The notes beneath the pieces were generated by a model that did not search any database, was not told the origin of the DNA, and saw only the letters and a list, made by a program, of their open reading frames with translations. Shown piece after piece: positions 9,997 to 18,781 of a stretch of DNA of 64,000 nucleotides (position 1 is the stretch's first letter; each line of letters starts with the position of its first letter). The DNA is from an uncultured Holophagaceae bacterium (GTDB lineage Bacteria; Acidobacteriota; Holophagae; Holophagales; Holophagaceae), in assembly GCA_903937385.1 (NCBI GenBank), contig CAIZZF010000004.1:1-64000 (forward strand), given 5' to 3'. The position numbers were made by a program, and so were the translations under genes.

Positions 9997-11295
9997 GTGA
10001 CCTCGACTCAGCCCGACACCCTCATCCTCGGCGGCGGAATCTCCGGCCTGCTGGCGGCCTGGCACCTGCAGCGGGCCGGGCAGGCGGTGGAGGTCTGGGA
10101 GGCCTCGGCCACCGTGGGCGGCTGGGCCCAGACCCTGCCTTGGCCGGGCCCCAACGGCGAACCCGGCCACCTGGAGCGCGGTCCCCAGGGCCTGCGGTTG
10201 GGCCGAACGGGCGCCTTGGCGGACCTGCTGACAACCCTGGACCTGACCCTCGAACCCCCTGCGCCGAAGGGGCCCCGTTGGGTCGGCAAGGGCGGGCAGC
10301 GGCGCCTCTCTCCGGCCACCCTGCGGGGCCTGCTCTCGGACCCCGACCTGGGACTGGCCGCGAAGCTGCGCCTGCTGGGCGAGCCCTTCGTGGGCGCAGG
10401 CCCGGCGGGGGAGGATCTGCACAGCTGCTTCGCCCGGCGCCTGGGCGAAGGCTTCGCCCGGGAGTGCCTGCCCGCCCTGCTCGCGGGCGTGCTGGCGGCC
10501 CCACCGGAGCGCCTCGGTGTGGAGGCCCTGCCCCGGCTGCGGACCCTGGACGCCCGGGGCGGCCTGCTGCTCGGCGCCCTGCGCGACGGTCCCGAGACCA
10601 CCCGCCTCCTGCGGGGCGGTACCGGCGCTCTGGCCCGGGCCCTGGCGGAGCGCCTGGGCTGTGTGCAGCCGGAGCGTCGGGCCCAGACCCTGGAGGCCCT
10701 GCCCGGGGGCCGCTGGCGCGTGCAGAGCCAGGGCCGCACCCTTGACGCCGCGCAGCTGGTGCTGGCCCTGCCCACCCCGGAGGCCACCGCGCTGCTCGCG
10801 CCCGTGGCCGCCCCCGGTGCGGCGCGGCTCGCGGCCATCCCCACCCTGGACCTCCGCGTCTGGCACAGCCGCCACGCCCCGGTGCCCGGCTGGGAGCGGG
10901 ACTTCGGCCTGCTGCTGCATCCCCCGGAGGGGGGCGGCCTGCTGGGGGTGGTGGCCCTGGCGGCGGACGACCCCCGGGGCGTGCCGGGCCTGCTGCAGCT
11001 GCGCACCTACCTGGGCGGGGCCTTTCCCGTGGCCCCCGGGCTTGAGGTCTGGCCCGGCGTGTTCCAGGAGCTGCGCCGCTGGCTGCCGGAGTTGGGCCCC
11101 GCGGTCCAGGTGCGCGAGGAACCCTGCCCCGGCGCCTTCCCCCTGCTGGCGCCTGGCCACACCGCACGGCTGACTGAGCTGCTCGAAGCCCTGCCCCCGG
11201 GCCTGCACTGGGTCGGTGCCGCCCGCTTCGGCCCCGGACTGCCCGACCTGGCCGAAGGCATCGAAGCCTGGGCGAAGACCATCCCGGCGCCCTGA
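9997..11295 (+). CDS. Protoporphyrinogen oxidase-like FAD amine oxidase
   Basis: A 432-residue flavoprotein. The N-terminal dinucleotide-binding motif LILGGGISGLLAAWHL and the following VWEASATVGGW are typical of HemY/HemG-type protoporphyrinogen oxidases, which carry out the penultimate step of heme synthesis. The closing WVGAARFGPGLPDLAEG matches the family's C-terminal FAD contact. No other heme genes lie nearby. GTG 9997 is used because GGAG precedes it by four bases and because the FAD motif should lie close to the N terminus. A related FAD-dependent desaturase cannot be wholly excluded. Confidence 0.8.
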   Translation: MTSTQPDTLILGGGISGLLAAWHLQRAGQAVEVWEASATVGGWAQTLPWPGPNGEPGHLERGPQGLRLGRTGALADLLTTLDLTLEPPAPKGPRWVGKGGQRRLSPATLRGLLSDPDLGLAAKLRLLGEPFVGAGPAGEDLHSCFARRLGEGFARECLPALLAGVLAAPPERLGVEALPRLRTLDARGGLLLGALRDGPETTRLLRGGTGALARALAERLGCVQPERRAQTLEALPGGRWRVQSQGRTLDAAQLVLALPTPEATALLAPVAAPGAARLAAIPTLDLRVWHSRHAPVPGWERDFGLLLHPPEGGGLLGVVALAADDPRGVPGLLQLRTYLGGAFPVAPGLEVWPGVFQELRRWLPELGPAVQVREEPCPGAFPLLAPGHTARLTELLEALPPGLHWVGAARFGPGLPDLAEGIEAWAKTIPAP

Positions 11296-11327
11296 GCGGC
11301 TCAGTTCCATTCCCCGAAAAAGCGCGA

Positions 11328-11466
11328 AAGGACTTTGCTACCAAGGCACCAAGAAAGACAAAAGAAACAACGGGTAACCAGGAAGATCTTCCTTTTTGGT
11401 CTGCCTGTCTTCGTGGTGAATCTTTCTTCTGCTTCTCTTGGTGTCCTGGTGATGATCCTTTCCCTT
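11328..11466. repeat. Long imperfect inverted repeat in spacer (type A)
   Basis: The spacer between the hemG-like gene and the DUF748 gene is A-rich on the left (around ACCAAGGCACCAAG) and carries the near-complement on the right (around CTTGGTGTCCTGGTG). The two sides meet near the palindrome GGAAGATCTTCC (11381-11392). The transcript could fold into a long imperfect hairpin between convergent genes. Similar spacers occur near 17808, 26548 and 27537. Confidence 0.6.
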
Positions 11467-11488
11467 TCGATGGAAACCGGCACCAGCC

Positions 11489-14347
11489 CTATTTCAGGGT
11501 GAACGCCACGGCCGCTCCTTTGGCTTGGCCGGTGCGCACCTGGAAGACGCGCTCGGGATCGGCCTTGGCGTTGTCCAGCAGCCAGGCCAGCACGGCCTTG
11601 GCGCGGCGGTCCGCCAGCTGGGCCAGCTCGGCAGGCTCTGGCGCAAGGGTGCCCAGCAGCCGCTGCTCCAGCTCTGCGGGCGGCGGGGGCGGTGCGGCCG
11701 GGGCTCCCTTGACGGGCGGGAAGGCCGTGTCGAAGGCCACCTGGAGCCAGCGCCCACGCTCCAGTGGGGGTATCGGCCCCTCCTCGGTGAGCTTCAGCAC
11801 CCGCGCCCGGGTGCGGCGCAGCAGCCCCTCCAGGGCGGTCCGGCGCAGCACGGTGCCATCCTGGTCCGCGTCCACGGCGCCCTCGGCCTCCAGGCGCAGC
11901 GAGGGCCGCTCCTGCAGCGCCTTGCCCAGGGCCTGCAGCCGGGCCGTGGCGGCGGGGTCGAGGCTGTTGGTGCCTGGCGCGAAGGCGACGCTGCTGAGGT
12001 CCCCCGCCTCGCCCCCAAAGAGGCTGCTGATCAGGGTGAAGGGCGAGGTGGCGATCTTGCCCAGGAGCCCGAAGATCGCCTTCCAGACCAGCTTTCCATA
12101 CTTCACATCAGGATCGTCCAGGCTGCCCTCGATGGGCAGGTCGAAGGCGATGACCCCCTTGCGGTCGCGCAGGATGGCCAGGCCGAACTTCACCGGCAGG
12201 CCCGTGGCATCGGGACTCTCCACCTTCTCACCCAGATAGAACTGGTCCAGCTTCACAGCGTTCTCGGCCTTCAGGTTCCGGTGGTCGATGCGCAGCCGCG
12301 CATCCACGTCCAGCTTGCCCTTCTGCACGGTGTAGCCCAGGTACTTGCCGGTGTAGGGCGTGAAGTCCGTGAGGTCCGCGCCCTGGATCTTCAGGGTCAC
12401 GTCCGTGTCCAGGTCGTGGCGCAGGGGCATGGCGTGGCCCGTGATGGTGATGGGCGCGAGGCCCCCGGCCCGGCCTCGGAAGGCCACCTCGGAGGCGGCG
12501 TCGGGGCGGCTGGACAGGCCCAGGTAGCTGCCCTCCAGATCGCTCAGCACCAGAGCGGCGTTCGGCTGCAGCGAGCGATCGATGAAGCTGAGGCGGCCCC
12601 CGGTGATGGCCAGTTTCTGGATGCGCAGGTCCGGTGCGGCGGCGGGGGTGGCGGGCACGACCGACGCGGTCACCGGCGCAGGCTTGGGGCCCGCCTCCAG
12701 GCGCAGCGCCATGGCCACGTTGGTGCGGCCATCCGGCTGCACGACCAGGCGCCCTTCGGGTTCGACCCAGTCCACGGCCTGGAGGGTCAGGGCCAGGGGC
12801 GCGGTGCGCAGGTCCAGACCCGCCAGCCGCAGCTGCTTCCAGCGGAGGAAGGGCTCGTTCTGGGCCGCGTCGCGCACCTCCAGCTGCTGCACCGAGAGCG
12901 CGCCCTGATAGGAGATGCCGGCGGTCTTTCCGCCCTCGAAGGCAAAGCGCAGGCGACCGTCGGTGCCGAGGCTACCCGAGGCGATCCGCAGCGCCAGGGC
13001 GCCGTCCAGGTAGGGATCGAAGGGTGCCAGGGCCAGCCCCTTGGCCTGGATGCGCAGGTCGCCGGTGGGCTTGAGGGCATGGAGGGTGCCTGCCACCTTC
13101 AAGGCCCCACCACCGAGCTTCAGGTCCAGGTCGGCCTGGCAGGGGGCGGCGGGATCCAGGGAGAGGTTCTGCAGGCGCAGGTTGACCTCCGTCACCGCCA
13201 CCTGCACGGGACGGGCAGGGACCCGATCCTGCCAGTCCAGCCGGAGGCCCTGGAGCCGCAGGTCCCGGAGCAAGAGCTGCAGGGGCTTGGCCTCGGCCTT
13301 GGGGGTGCGCGGTTGGGGCGGCGCCAGTATCCGGGCTAGGTTGAGGCCCTCCGGGGTCCGCTGGACGCGCACGGCGCCCTGGTCCACGAGGACCGAGCCC
13401 ACGTCAACCGAGGGCGCGAGCAGGTCCGCCTTGACGCCCTGCACGTCCACGGAGGGCAGGTCCAGGGCCGGCTCCACCACGCCGCGCTCACCGATCTTCA
13501 GCTGTCTCAGGGAGAGGCCCAGGTCCGACAGCTCGACCACCTGCGTGCCCTGCCCCCACGCGAAGCGATACTGGGCCCGCAGCGAGGCCGTGCCGCTGCG
13601 GACCTCCCCGACCAGCTGCTCCTCGGCATAGGGCCGGTAGCGGGCCAGCTGGAGGTTCTCCAGCAGCAGGCTGCCCTTGGAGGCCAGGGGCTGGACGCTG
13701 AGTTCCCCCTGCCAGAGCAGGTGTTCCCGGGCCTCGGTCCAGGCCTCCAGGGTGAAGCCGCTGCGGTGGTTCAGCTCCGTGCGCAATCCCTCCACCCGGA
13801 AGGACAGGGGCCCCAGCACCCGCTGGTAGGCGGGCACGACGCTGCGGTCCGAGAACTCGAGGCGCCCCTCGCTCAGCTGGAAGTGGGCCACGTCGAAGAT
13901 CCAGGGCGACGTCCCGGCGGGTGCGGCGGGCTTCGAGGGCTCGCCCTCCAGCAGGTCCTGGAAGTTCAGGCGGCCCTTGGCATCCAGACCCGCCCGCACC
14001 ACCAGGCCCTCCACCTCGACCTCGGCGAGGGAGATGGTGTGCTGAAGCAGCGCCCAGATCTCGTAGTTCACGTAGAGGCGGCGCAGGGTCACCCAGTCGC
14101 CGCCGCCGGGCTCTTCGATCCGCAGGCCCTCAAGCGTGGTACCCAGGGTGAGGGGGTTGAACCGCAGCTTCGCCAGGGTGACGGGGCGCTTCAAGGCTGC
14201 GGTGGCCTCCCGCTCGAGGCGGGGGCGGACGACGGCGGGCACCAGAAAAAAACCCGCCAGCAGCCAGAGGACAAAGCCACCGGCCAGGACCGCGAGGAGG
14301 GCGCGAAACCGCCTGGAAAAGGCCGAGAGAGAAGCGAGATAGGGCAT
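11489..14347 (-). CDS. DUF748/AsmA-like envelope protein
   Basis: A 952-residue protein with one N-terminal transmembrane helix (about residues 15-37, ALLAVLAGGFVLWLLAGFF) and a large periplasmic part. The segment after the helix (LKRPVTLAKLRFNPLTLGT) and repeated beta-rich stretches match the DUF748 family, related to AsmA/TamB proteins thought to bridge the periplasm for lipid or protein traffic. Near the C terminus, VAFAPGTNSLDPAATARL resembles an OmpA-like peptidoglycan-binding segment, as found in other family members. A Pro run (APPPPPAE) interrupts the tail. The ATG at 14347 is the first start preceding the helix. Confidence 0.82.
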   Translation of the reverse strand: MPYLASLSAFSRRFRALLAVLAGGFVLWLLAGFFLVPAVVRPRLEREATAALKRPVTLAKLRFNPLTLGTTLEGLRIEEPGGGDWVTLRRLYVNYEIWALLQHTISLAEVEVEGLVVRAGLDAKGRLNFQDLLEGEPSKPAAPAGTSPWIFDVAHFQLSEGRLEFSDRSVVPAYQRVLGPLSFRVEGLRTELNHRSGFTLEAWTEAREHLLWQGELSVQPLASKGSLLLENLQLARYRPYAEEQLVGEVRSGTASLRAQYRFAWGQGTQVVELSDLGLSLRQLKIGERGVVEPALDLPSVDVQGVKADLLAPSVDVGSVLVDQGAVRVQRTPEGLNLARILAPPQPRTPKAEAKPLQLLLRDLRLQGLRLDWQDRVPARPVQVAVTEVNLRLQNLSLDPAAPCQADLDLKLGGGALKVAGTLHALKPTGDLRIQAKGLALAPFDPYLDGALALRIASGSLGTDGRLRFAFEGGKTAGISYQGALSVQQLEVRDAAQNEPFLRWKQLRLAGLDLRTAPLALTLQAVDWVEPEGRLVVQPDGRTNVAMALRLEAGPKPAPVTASVVPATPAAAPDLRIQKLAITGGRLSFIDRSLQPNAALVLSDLEGSYLGLSSRPDAASEVAFRGRAGGLAPITITGHAMPLRHDLDTDVTLKIQGADLTDFTPYTGKYLGYTVQKGKLDVDARLRIDHRNLKAENAVKLDQFYLGEKVESPDATGLPVKFGLAILRDRKGVIAFDLPIEGSLDDPDVKYGKLVWKAIFGLLGKIATSPFTLISSLFGGEAGDLSSVAFAPGTNSLDPAATARLQALGKALQERPSLRLEAEGAVDADQDGTVLRRTALEGLLRRTRARVLKLTEEGPIPPLERGRWLQVAFDTAFPPVKGAPAAPPPPPAELEQRLLGTLAPEPAELAQLADRRAKAVLAWLLDNAKADPERVFQVRTGQAKGAAVAFTLK

Positions 14348-14500
14348 GGGAAAAGCATAGTCTCTTCGGGGCCCTGTGATTCAAGCCACAATGCGGTGAC
14401 CTGAGCCGCTCCGCGGGCGTATCCTCCAGCCGTCGCGGTGCCGCCATGACTGCCAACTTCGAGCGTGTCGGCGCATCGCTGGACCGAGAGGCATGGTGTC

Positions 14501-15820
14501 ATGGCGACACGACGCGTGGTGATCCTGGGAGCCGCAGGACGCGACTTCCATAACTTCAATACCGTCTATCGGGATAACCCGGACTATCAGGTGGTGGCCT
14601 TCACGGCCACCCAGATCCCGGGCATCGAGGGCCGCCGCTACCCGGCGGTGCTGGCCGGGAAGCTCTACCCGGAGGGCATCCCCATCGTGGACGAGTCCGA
14701 GCTGGTGGCCCTCATTGCCCGCGAGCGCCTTGACGAGGCGGTCTTCTCCTACTCGGACGTGCCCCACGCCACCGTCATGCACCTGGCCAGCCTCTGCATC
14801 GCCCACGACTGCGACTTCACGTTCCTGGGCGCCGCCAAGACCATGATCAAGTCCACCAAGCCCGTCATCGGCATCACCGCCGTGCGCACGGGCGCGGGCA
14901 AGAGCCAGACCACCCGCTACATCAGCAACATCCTGAAAAAGCTTGGCAAGCAGGTGGTGGCCATCCGCCACCCCATGCCCTACGGCGACCTGGCCCGCCA
15001 GGCCTGCCAGCGCTTCGCGGGCTACGCGGATCTGGATAAGCACGAGTGCACCATCGAGGAGCGGGAGGAGTACGAGCCGCACATCGACAACGGCTTCATC
15101 GTCTACGCCGGCGTGGACTACGAGCAGATCATCCGCAGCGCCGAGCAGGAGGCGGACGTCATCCTCTGGGACGGCGGCAACAACGACCTGCCCTTCTACC
15201 AGAGTGACCTCCACATCTGCATCGCCGACCCCCTGCGCTCGGGTCACGAGCTGGCCTATCACCCAGGCGAGGCCAACTTCCGCATGGCTGACATCATCCT
15301 CATCAACAAGTGCGACAGCGCCCGGGAGGCGGACATTGCCGCCATCGAGCGGAACGCCGCCCTGGTGAACCCAAGAGCCCGGGTCATCCGCGCCAACAGC
15401 CCCGTGACCTGCGACCGCCCGGAGCTGGTGAAGGGCATGCGCGCCCTGGTCATCGAGGATGGCCCCACCTTGACGCACGGGTCCATGTCCTACGGCGCCG
15501 GGGTGGTGGCCGCCAAGGCCGCGGGCGCCCACGAGATCGTGGACCCCACGCCCTACGCCGTGGACTCCCTCGCCGCCACCTACCGGAAATACCCCAACGC
15601 CAAAGGCATCCTGCCCGCCATGGGCTACGGCGAGCACCAGGTGAAGGACCTCGAGGCCACCATCGAGGCCACCCCCTGCGACGTGGTGCTGAGCGGCACC
15701 CCCATCGACCTCACCCGCATCCTGAAAGTCAGCAAGCCCATGACCCGCGTCCGCTACGACCTGGCGGAGCTCCGCGAGGGGCTGCTGGAGGGGGAGGTAC
15801 GGAGGATTCTGGGGCTGTGA
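14501..15820 (+). CDS. Cyclic 2,3-diphosphoglycerate synthetase-like GTPase
   Basis: A 439-residue protein. An N-terminal Rossmann-like region (VVILGAAGRDFHNFN) precedes a P-loop, GITAVRTGAGKSQTTR, with the later nucleotide-binding segment INKCD. This order matches the family of archaeal cyclic 2,3-diphosphoglycerate synthetases, which form an intramolecular phosphoanhydride. Bacterial members are widespread and mostly uncharacterised, so the chemistry is inferred. The start at ATG 14501 places the Rossmann motif directly at the N terminus; twelve upstream codons are judged non-coding. A hairpin straddles the border with the convergent nuclease gene. Confidence 0.75.
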   Translation: MATRRVVILGAAGRDFHNFNTVYRDNPDYQVVAFTATQIPGIEGRRYPAVLAGKLYPEGIPIVDESELVALIARERLDEAVFSYSDVPHATVMHLASLCIAHDCDFTFLGAAKTMIKSTKPVIGITAVRTGAGKSQTTRYISNILKKLGKQVVAIRHPMPYGDLARQACQRFAGYADLDKHECTIEEREEYEPHIDNGFIVYAGVDYEQIIRSAEQEADVILWDGGNNDLPFYQSDLHICIADPLRSGHELAYHPGEANFRMADIILINKCDSAREADIAAIERNAALVNPRARVIRANSPVTCDRPELVKGMRALVIEDGPTLTHGSMSYGAGVVAAKAAGAHEIVDPTPYAVDSLAATYRKYPNAKGILPAMGYGEHQVKDLEATIEATPCDVVLSGTPIDLTRILKVSKPMTRVRYDLAELREGLLEGEVRRILGL

Positions 15821-15822
15821 GG

Positions 15823-15857
15823 GTGTGAATCGCGGGGCGTTGCCCCACGATTCACAC
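15823..15857. repeat. Hairpin between convergent genes
   Basis: Arms of 16 bases (15823-15838 and 15842-15857) match at 15 positions around a 3-base loop. It begins three bases after the GTPase stop and overlaps the stop codon of the ERCC4 gene. It may act as a bidirectional terminator or transcript stabiliser; no T tract follows. Confidence 0.6.
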
Positions 15858-16544
15858 GTGGTAATAAAGGGACTCTTCGTGGACGGCCCAGTGGAGGGAC
15901 TGGGCCGTTTGTTTACCGATGCCGGGGACTGCGGACAGTGCTTCTTGCGGGGCGGCCACAATGTTTTCCAGGGTGCCAAAGTGGTCCAGGAGTCGCTGGG
16001 CTCGTTTGGTTCCGATCCGGGGGAAGCTGGATAGCACTCGCAGCTGAATGGCCCGCTTCCCCCTGGGCTGCCACCCGGACCGACGCAGCGGAGCGGTTGA
16101 TACGGAGTGCAGCTGCCGCGCGGTGTAGGCAATCAGCCTCGCCGTTTCTTCCTCCTCCTGGGAACGCAGCACCGGGATCCCGAAGACCACGGAGAGCGTC
16201 AGCATCGCCCCCTGGACGGCCTCCCGCCGGATGTGGCGCTGGGTCCATTCCGAGGAGGGTCCCTCCAGAATGAGGAATGACCTCACCGGCGCCTCGGCCA
16301 ACCGCCGGGCCTGCGCGAACAGCCTTCCCTCGAACAGGCTCGCCAGAAAATCCGGCACACGCTTCCGCTCCAGCACGGCCTTCCCCTCGATGAGGTAGTC
16401 ACCCGTCCGCAGCCGTTTCACCGTGACCGCGACACCTTCCATCCGTGTCAGCAACGCCCCCACCGAAGAGCCCCGGCCCTCCCGATCATCCACAACGATC
16501 CGTATTTTCGCCCCGCCGGAACCACCCCGCACATCCCACCTCAC
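15852..16544 (-). CDS. ERCC4/XPF-type nuclease with helix-hairpin-helix
   Basis: A 230-residue protein. The N-terminal half has the ERCC4 nuclease pattern: VVDDREGRG, then GDYLIEG, then ERKRVPDFLASL, giving the ERKxxxD metal-binding signature. The C-terminal part (LSSFPRIGTKRAQRLLDHFG, then LSAVPGIGKQTAQSL) is a tandem helix-hairpin-helix for DNA binding. The layout is that of archaeal XPF/Hef and eukaryotic Mus81 structure-specific endonucleases without the helicase. It could act on forks or flaps during repair. The gene stands alone on its strand with hairpins at both sides. Confidence 0.85.
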   Translation of the reverse strand: MRWDVRGGSGGAKIRIVVDDREGRGSSVGALLTRMEGVAVTVKRLRTGDYLIEGKAVLERKRVPDFLASLFEGRLFAQARRLAEAPVRSFLILEGPSSEWTQRHIRREAVQGAMLTLSVVFGIPVLRSQEEEETARLIAYTARQLHSVSTAPLRRSGWQPRGKRAIQLRVLSSFPRIGTKRAQRLLDHFGTLENIVAAPQEALSAVPGIGKQTAQSLHWAVHEESLYYHV

Positions 16545-16586
16545 CCAACGATCCTGATGAACTAATCACCCAGTATCCTTAGCTAT

Positions 16587-16616
16587 CTCAGAATGCGGCG
16601 CATGCCGCATTCTGAG
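16587..16616. repeat. Perfect hairpin upstream of the flavin oxidoreductase
   Basis: Thirteen-base arms (16587-16599 and 16604-16616) pair perfectly around GCAT. It lies between the divergent ERCC4 and flavin oxidoreductase genes and ends 14 bases before the latter's ATG. It could be an operator dyad or a 5' untranslated hairpin. Confidence 0.6.
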
Positions 16617-16630
16617 CAAGTGGAGCCCCG

Positions 16631-17725
16631 ATGACCACCCTGTTCACCCCCCTGACCCTGCGCGGCCTGACGCTGCCCAACCGCATAGCGGTGTCGCCCA
16701 TGTGCCAGTACCAGGCCGAAGAGGGCCTGGTAAACGCGTGGCACGCGGTCCACTACGGCGGGCTGGCCCAGGGGGGCGCGGGTCTGATCCTCACGGAGGC
16801 CGCGGCGGTGGCGCCGGAGGCTCGCATCAGCCCCAATGATCTGGGGCTCTGGAGCGACACCCAGGCCGAGGCGCTGGCGCCCATCGTGCGCTTCATGACC
16901 GCCCAGGGCGTGGTGCCCGGCGTGCAGCTGGCCCACGCGGGACGCAAAGCCTCCAATCCCGCGCCCTGGAAGGGCAGCGGCAGCGTCCCCCTCTCGGCGG
17001 GCGGCTGGGTGCCTGTGGCCCCCAGCGCCCTGCCCTTCGACGCGGGCTGGACCGTGCCGACGGCCCTGGACGAGGCCGGCCTTGCCGGGGTGGTCCAGAC
17101 CTTCGTGGCCGCCGCCCGCCGGGCCCTGGCCGCGGGCTTTCAGGTCGTCGAGATTCACTCGGCCCATGGCTACCTGCTGCACCAGTTCCTGTCGCCCCTC
17201 ACCAACCACCGCGAGGACCGCTACGGCGGCAGCTTCGAGAACCGCACCCGGCTGGCCCAAGAGGTGGTGGCCGCGGTGCGCGCCGAGTGGCCCGAGCGCC
17301 TGCCGCTCTTCGTGCGAATCTCGGCCACGGACTGGGTGGAGGGCGGCTGGGACCTGGAGCAGTCCGTGCAGCTGGCCGCGGCCCTGAAGGATCTGGGCGC
17401 GGACCTGGTGGACTGCTCCTCCGGCGGCCTGGTACCCGGGGCGAAGATCCCCCTCGGCCCCGGCTACCAGGTGCCCTTCGCCGCCCGCATCCGCGCCGCC
17501 ACCGGCGTTCCCACCGGCGCCGTGGGCCTCATCACCGAGTCCCGGCAGGCCGAACAGATCCTGGCCGAGGGCTCCGCGGACCTGATCCTGCTGGGCCGTG
17601 AGCTGCTGCGGGACCCCCGCTGGCCCCTGCGCGCCGCCCAGGAGCTCGGCGTCGAGGTGCCCTGGCCCGCCTCCTACCTCCGCGCCGCCCGGGGCCCCGC
17701 CGTCCTGCGGCAGCCGCTGGGTTGA
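16631..17725 (+). CDS. NADH:flavin oxidoreductase, old yellow enzyme (YqjM-like)
   Basis: A 364-residue FMN-dependent ene-reductase. SPMCQYQ places a Cys at about residue 24, the redox-tuning Cys of the YqjM/thermophilic class. QLAHAGRKAS, HSAHGYLLHQFLSP and NHREDRYGGSFENR are the FMN- and substrate-binding signatures, with the paired His residues in HSAHGY. These enzymes reduce activated C=C bonds with NAD(P)H, often in detoxification. The ATG at 16631 follows a GTGGAG box. It stands alone; the spacer after it holds a repeat. Confidence 0.92.
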   Translation: MTTLFTPLTLRGLTLPNRIAVSPMCQYQAEEGLVNAWHAVHYGGLAQGGAGLILTEAAAVAPEARISPNDLGLWSDTQAEALAPIVRFMTAQGVVPGVQLAHAGRKASNPAPWKGSGSVPLSAGGWVPVAPSALPFDAGWTVPTALDEAGLAGVVQTFVAAARRALAAGFQVVEIHSAHGYLLHQFLSPLTNHREDRYGGSFENRTRLAQEVVAAVRAEWPERLPLFVRISATDWVEGGWDLEQSVQLAAALKDLGADLVDCSSGGLVPGAKIPLGPGYQVPFAARIRAATGVPTGAVGLITESRQAEQILAEGSADLILLGRELLRDPRWPLRAAQELGVEVPWPASYLRAARGPAVLRQPLG

Positions 17726-17807
17726 ACCCGGTTTTTCAGCAAAGGGGTTATCCGGGATTTCAGGGAAGAGCCACGACACGCCAAGCACACCCAGGCAAAA
17801 GCAACCC

Positions 17808-17946
17808 CTCTCGCAGAGAAAAGACGAGGGGGGCGGAGGGCTTCGAATCAGCCGCCCGCGGCGCTTGGAGGCCCCGGCTCGGGGGGTGACCACCGCTTTC
17901 CTCCGCGACCCTCAGCCATCTCCGCATCCTCTGCGAGCGTTTTGCC
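17808..17946. repeat. Imperfect inverted repeat spacer (type D)
   Basis: The spacer between the flavin oxidoreductase and comF contains CTCGCAGAGAAAAGACGAG at 17810-17828, which recurs exactly in reverse complement at 27612-27630. The right side (17911-17945) carries CTCTGCGAGCG, complementary to the left. It thus belongs to a dispersed repeat family able to fold on itself. Confidence 0.65.
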
Positions 17947-17980
17947 CTTCTGCCACGAATACGACCTGTTTAGATAGCCC

Positions 17981-18685
17981 CTACAGCGCCCGGAACAGGG
18001 TCAGCACGCGCACCTCTTCGGCGCCGCCGGCCTGCAGGACCTGGGCGCAGCGCAGCAGGGTGGTGCCGGTGGTCCAGACGTCGTCGACCAGCAGCACCAC
18101 GCCCACGGGTTTTGCACCGCAGCGCAGGGTGATGGCCTTCCGGGGCAGGCGGCGGCGCTGGGTCTCGGTGCGGGTGGCCTGGCGGCCGCTGGCCCAGGCC
18201 TTGGCCAGGAGCGGCTCGAACGGTCGGTCCAGCCGCCGGGCCAGGAGGGTGCCGAGCTCGGCCCCGAAGTCGAAGCCCCGCAGCAGGCGGTGGGGCAGGG
18301 TGCTGGGCACTGCGGTCACCCGGTCCACCGTGGCGGCCCAGTCCGGCAGGGCCGCCGCCGCCACCTGGGCCAGCAGAGCCCGACGCCAGCCCCGCTCCCC
18401 GGCCTTGAGGCCCGGCAGCAGCAGCGCCCCCAGCGGGGGCCGCCCGCCGTGGTAATCCCAGAGCGCGTCCCCGCACGCCCAGGCGGTGGCATCCGGGCAG
18501 TCCCCGTCCGCGTGGACCAAGGCGCAGCGGGGACAGCGATCCTCGGCCAGAGGCACCAACCCGCGCCAGCAGCGGGCGCAGAGCCCCGCCACCGCGCCCA
18601 CGCCCACAGACCCCAGGCAGCCCCGACACAGGAGCAGGGAGCCCCGCGCCCGGGAAAAGGCGCCCTGGAGAACCGCCGGAAGCAT
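17981..18685 (-). CDS. comF: ComF family phosphoribosyltransferase-like protein
   Basis: A 234-residue protein. A Cys-rich N terminus (CRGCLG, CARC, CPRC) suggests a zinc ribbon, and the C-terminal half carries the phosphoribosyltransferase motif VVLLVDDVWTTGTTL. ComF proteins are needed for DNA uptake during natural transformation and interact with replication or helicase factors. It is close to the usual length of about 240 residues. Competence- or pilus-related genes also occur at 44755-46028, but the comF gene stands alone and is divergent from the permease gene. The Cys motifs and PRT loop are seen directly; a role in competence is family knowledge. Confidence 0.88.
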   Translation of the reverse strand: MLPAVLQGAFSRARGSLLLCRGCLGSVGVGAVAGLCARCWRGLVPLAEDRCPRCALVHADGDCPDATAWACGDALWDYHGGRPPLGALLLPGLKAGERGWRRALLAQVAAAALPDWAATVDRVTAVPSTLPHRLLRGFDFGAELGTLLARRLDRPFEPLLAKAWASGRQATRTETQRRRLPRKAITLRCGAKPVGVVLLVDDVWTTGTTLLRCAQVLQAGGAEEVRVLTLFRAL

Positions 18686-18781
18686 GCGGAATCATAGCTG
18701 GTGTACCATCGCCGAACGCCCCGCCCTGCCCCTGGAACACCTTTCCGGGTCCTTTCCCCCGGATTGTCTGGAGTTTTGTTC

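Noticed and set aside
15820-15857. Ordinary intrinsic terminator between the GTPase and ERCC4 genes
   Set aside because: The hairpin is strong but no run of T follows on either strand, so it is recorded as a hairpin only.
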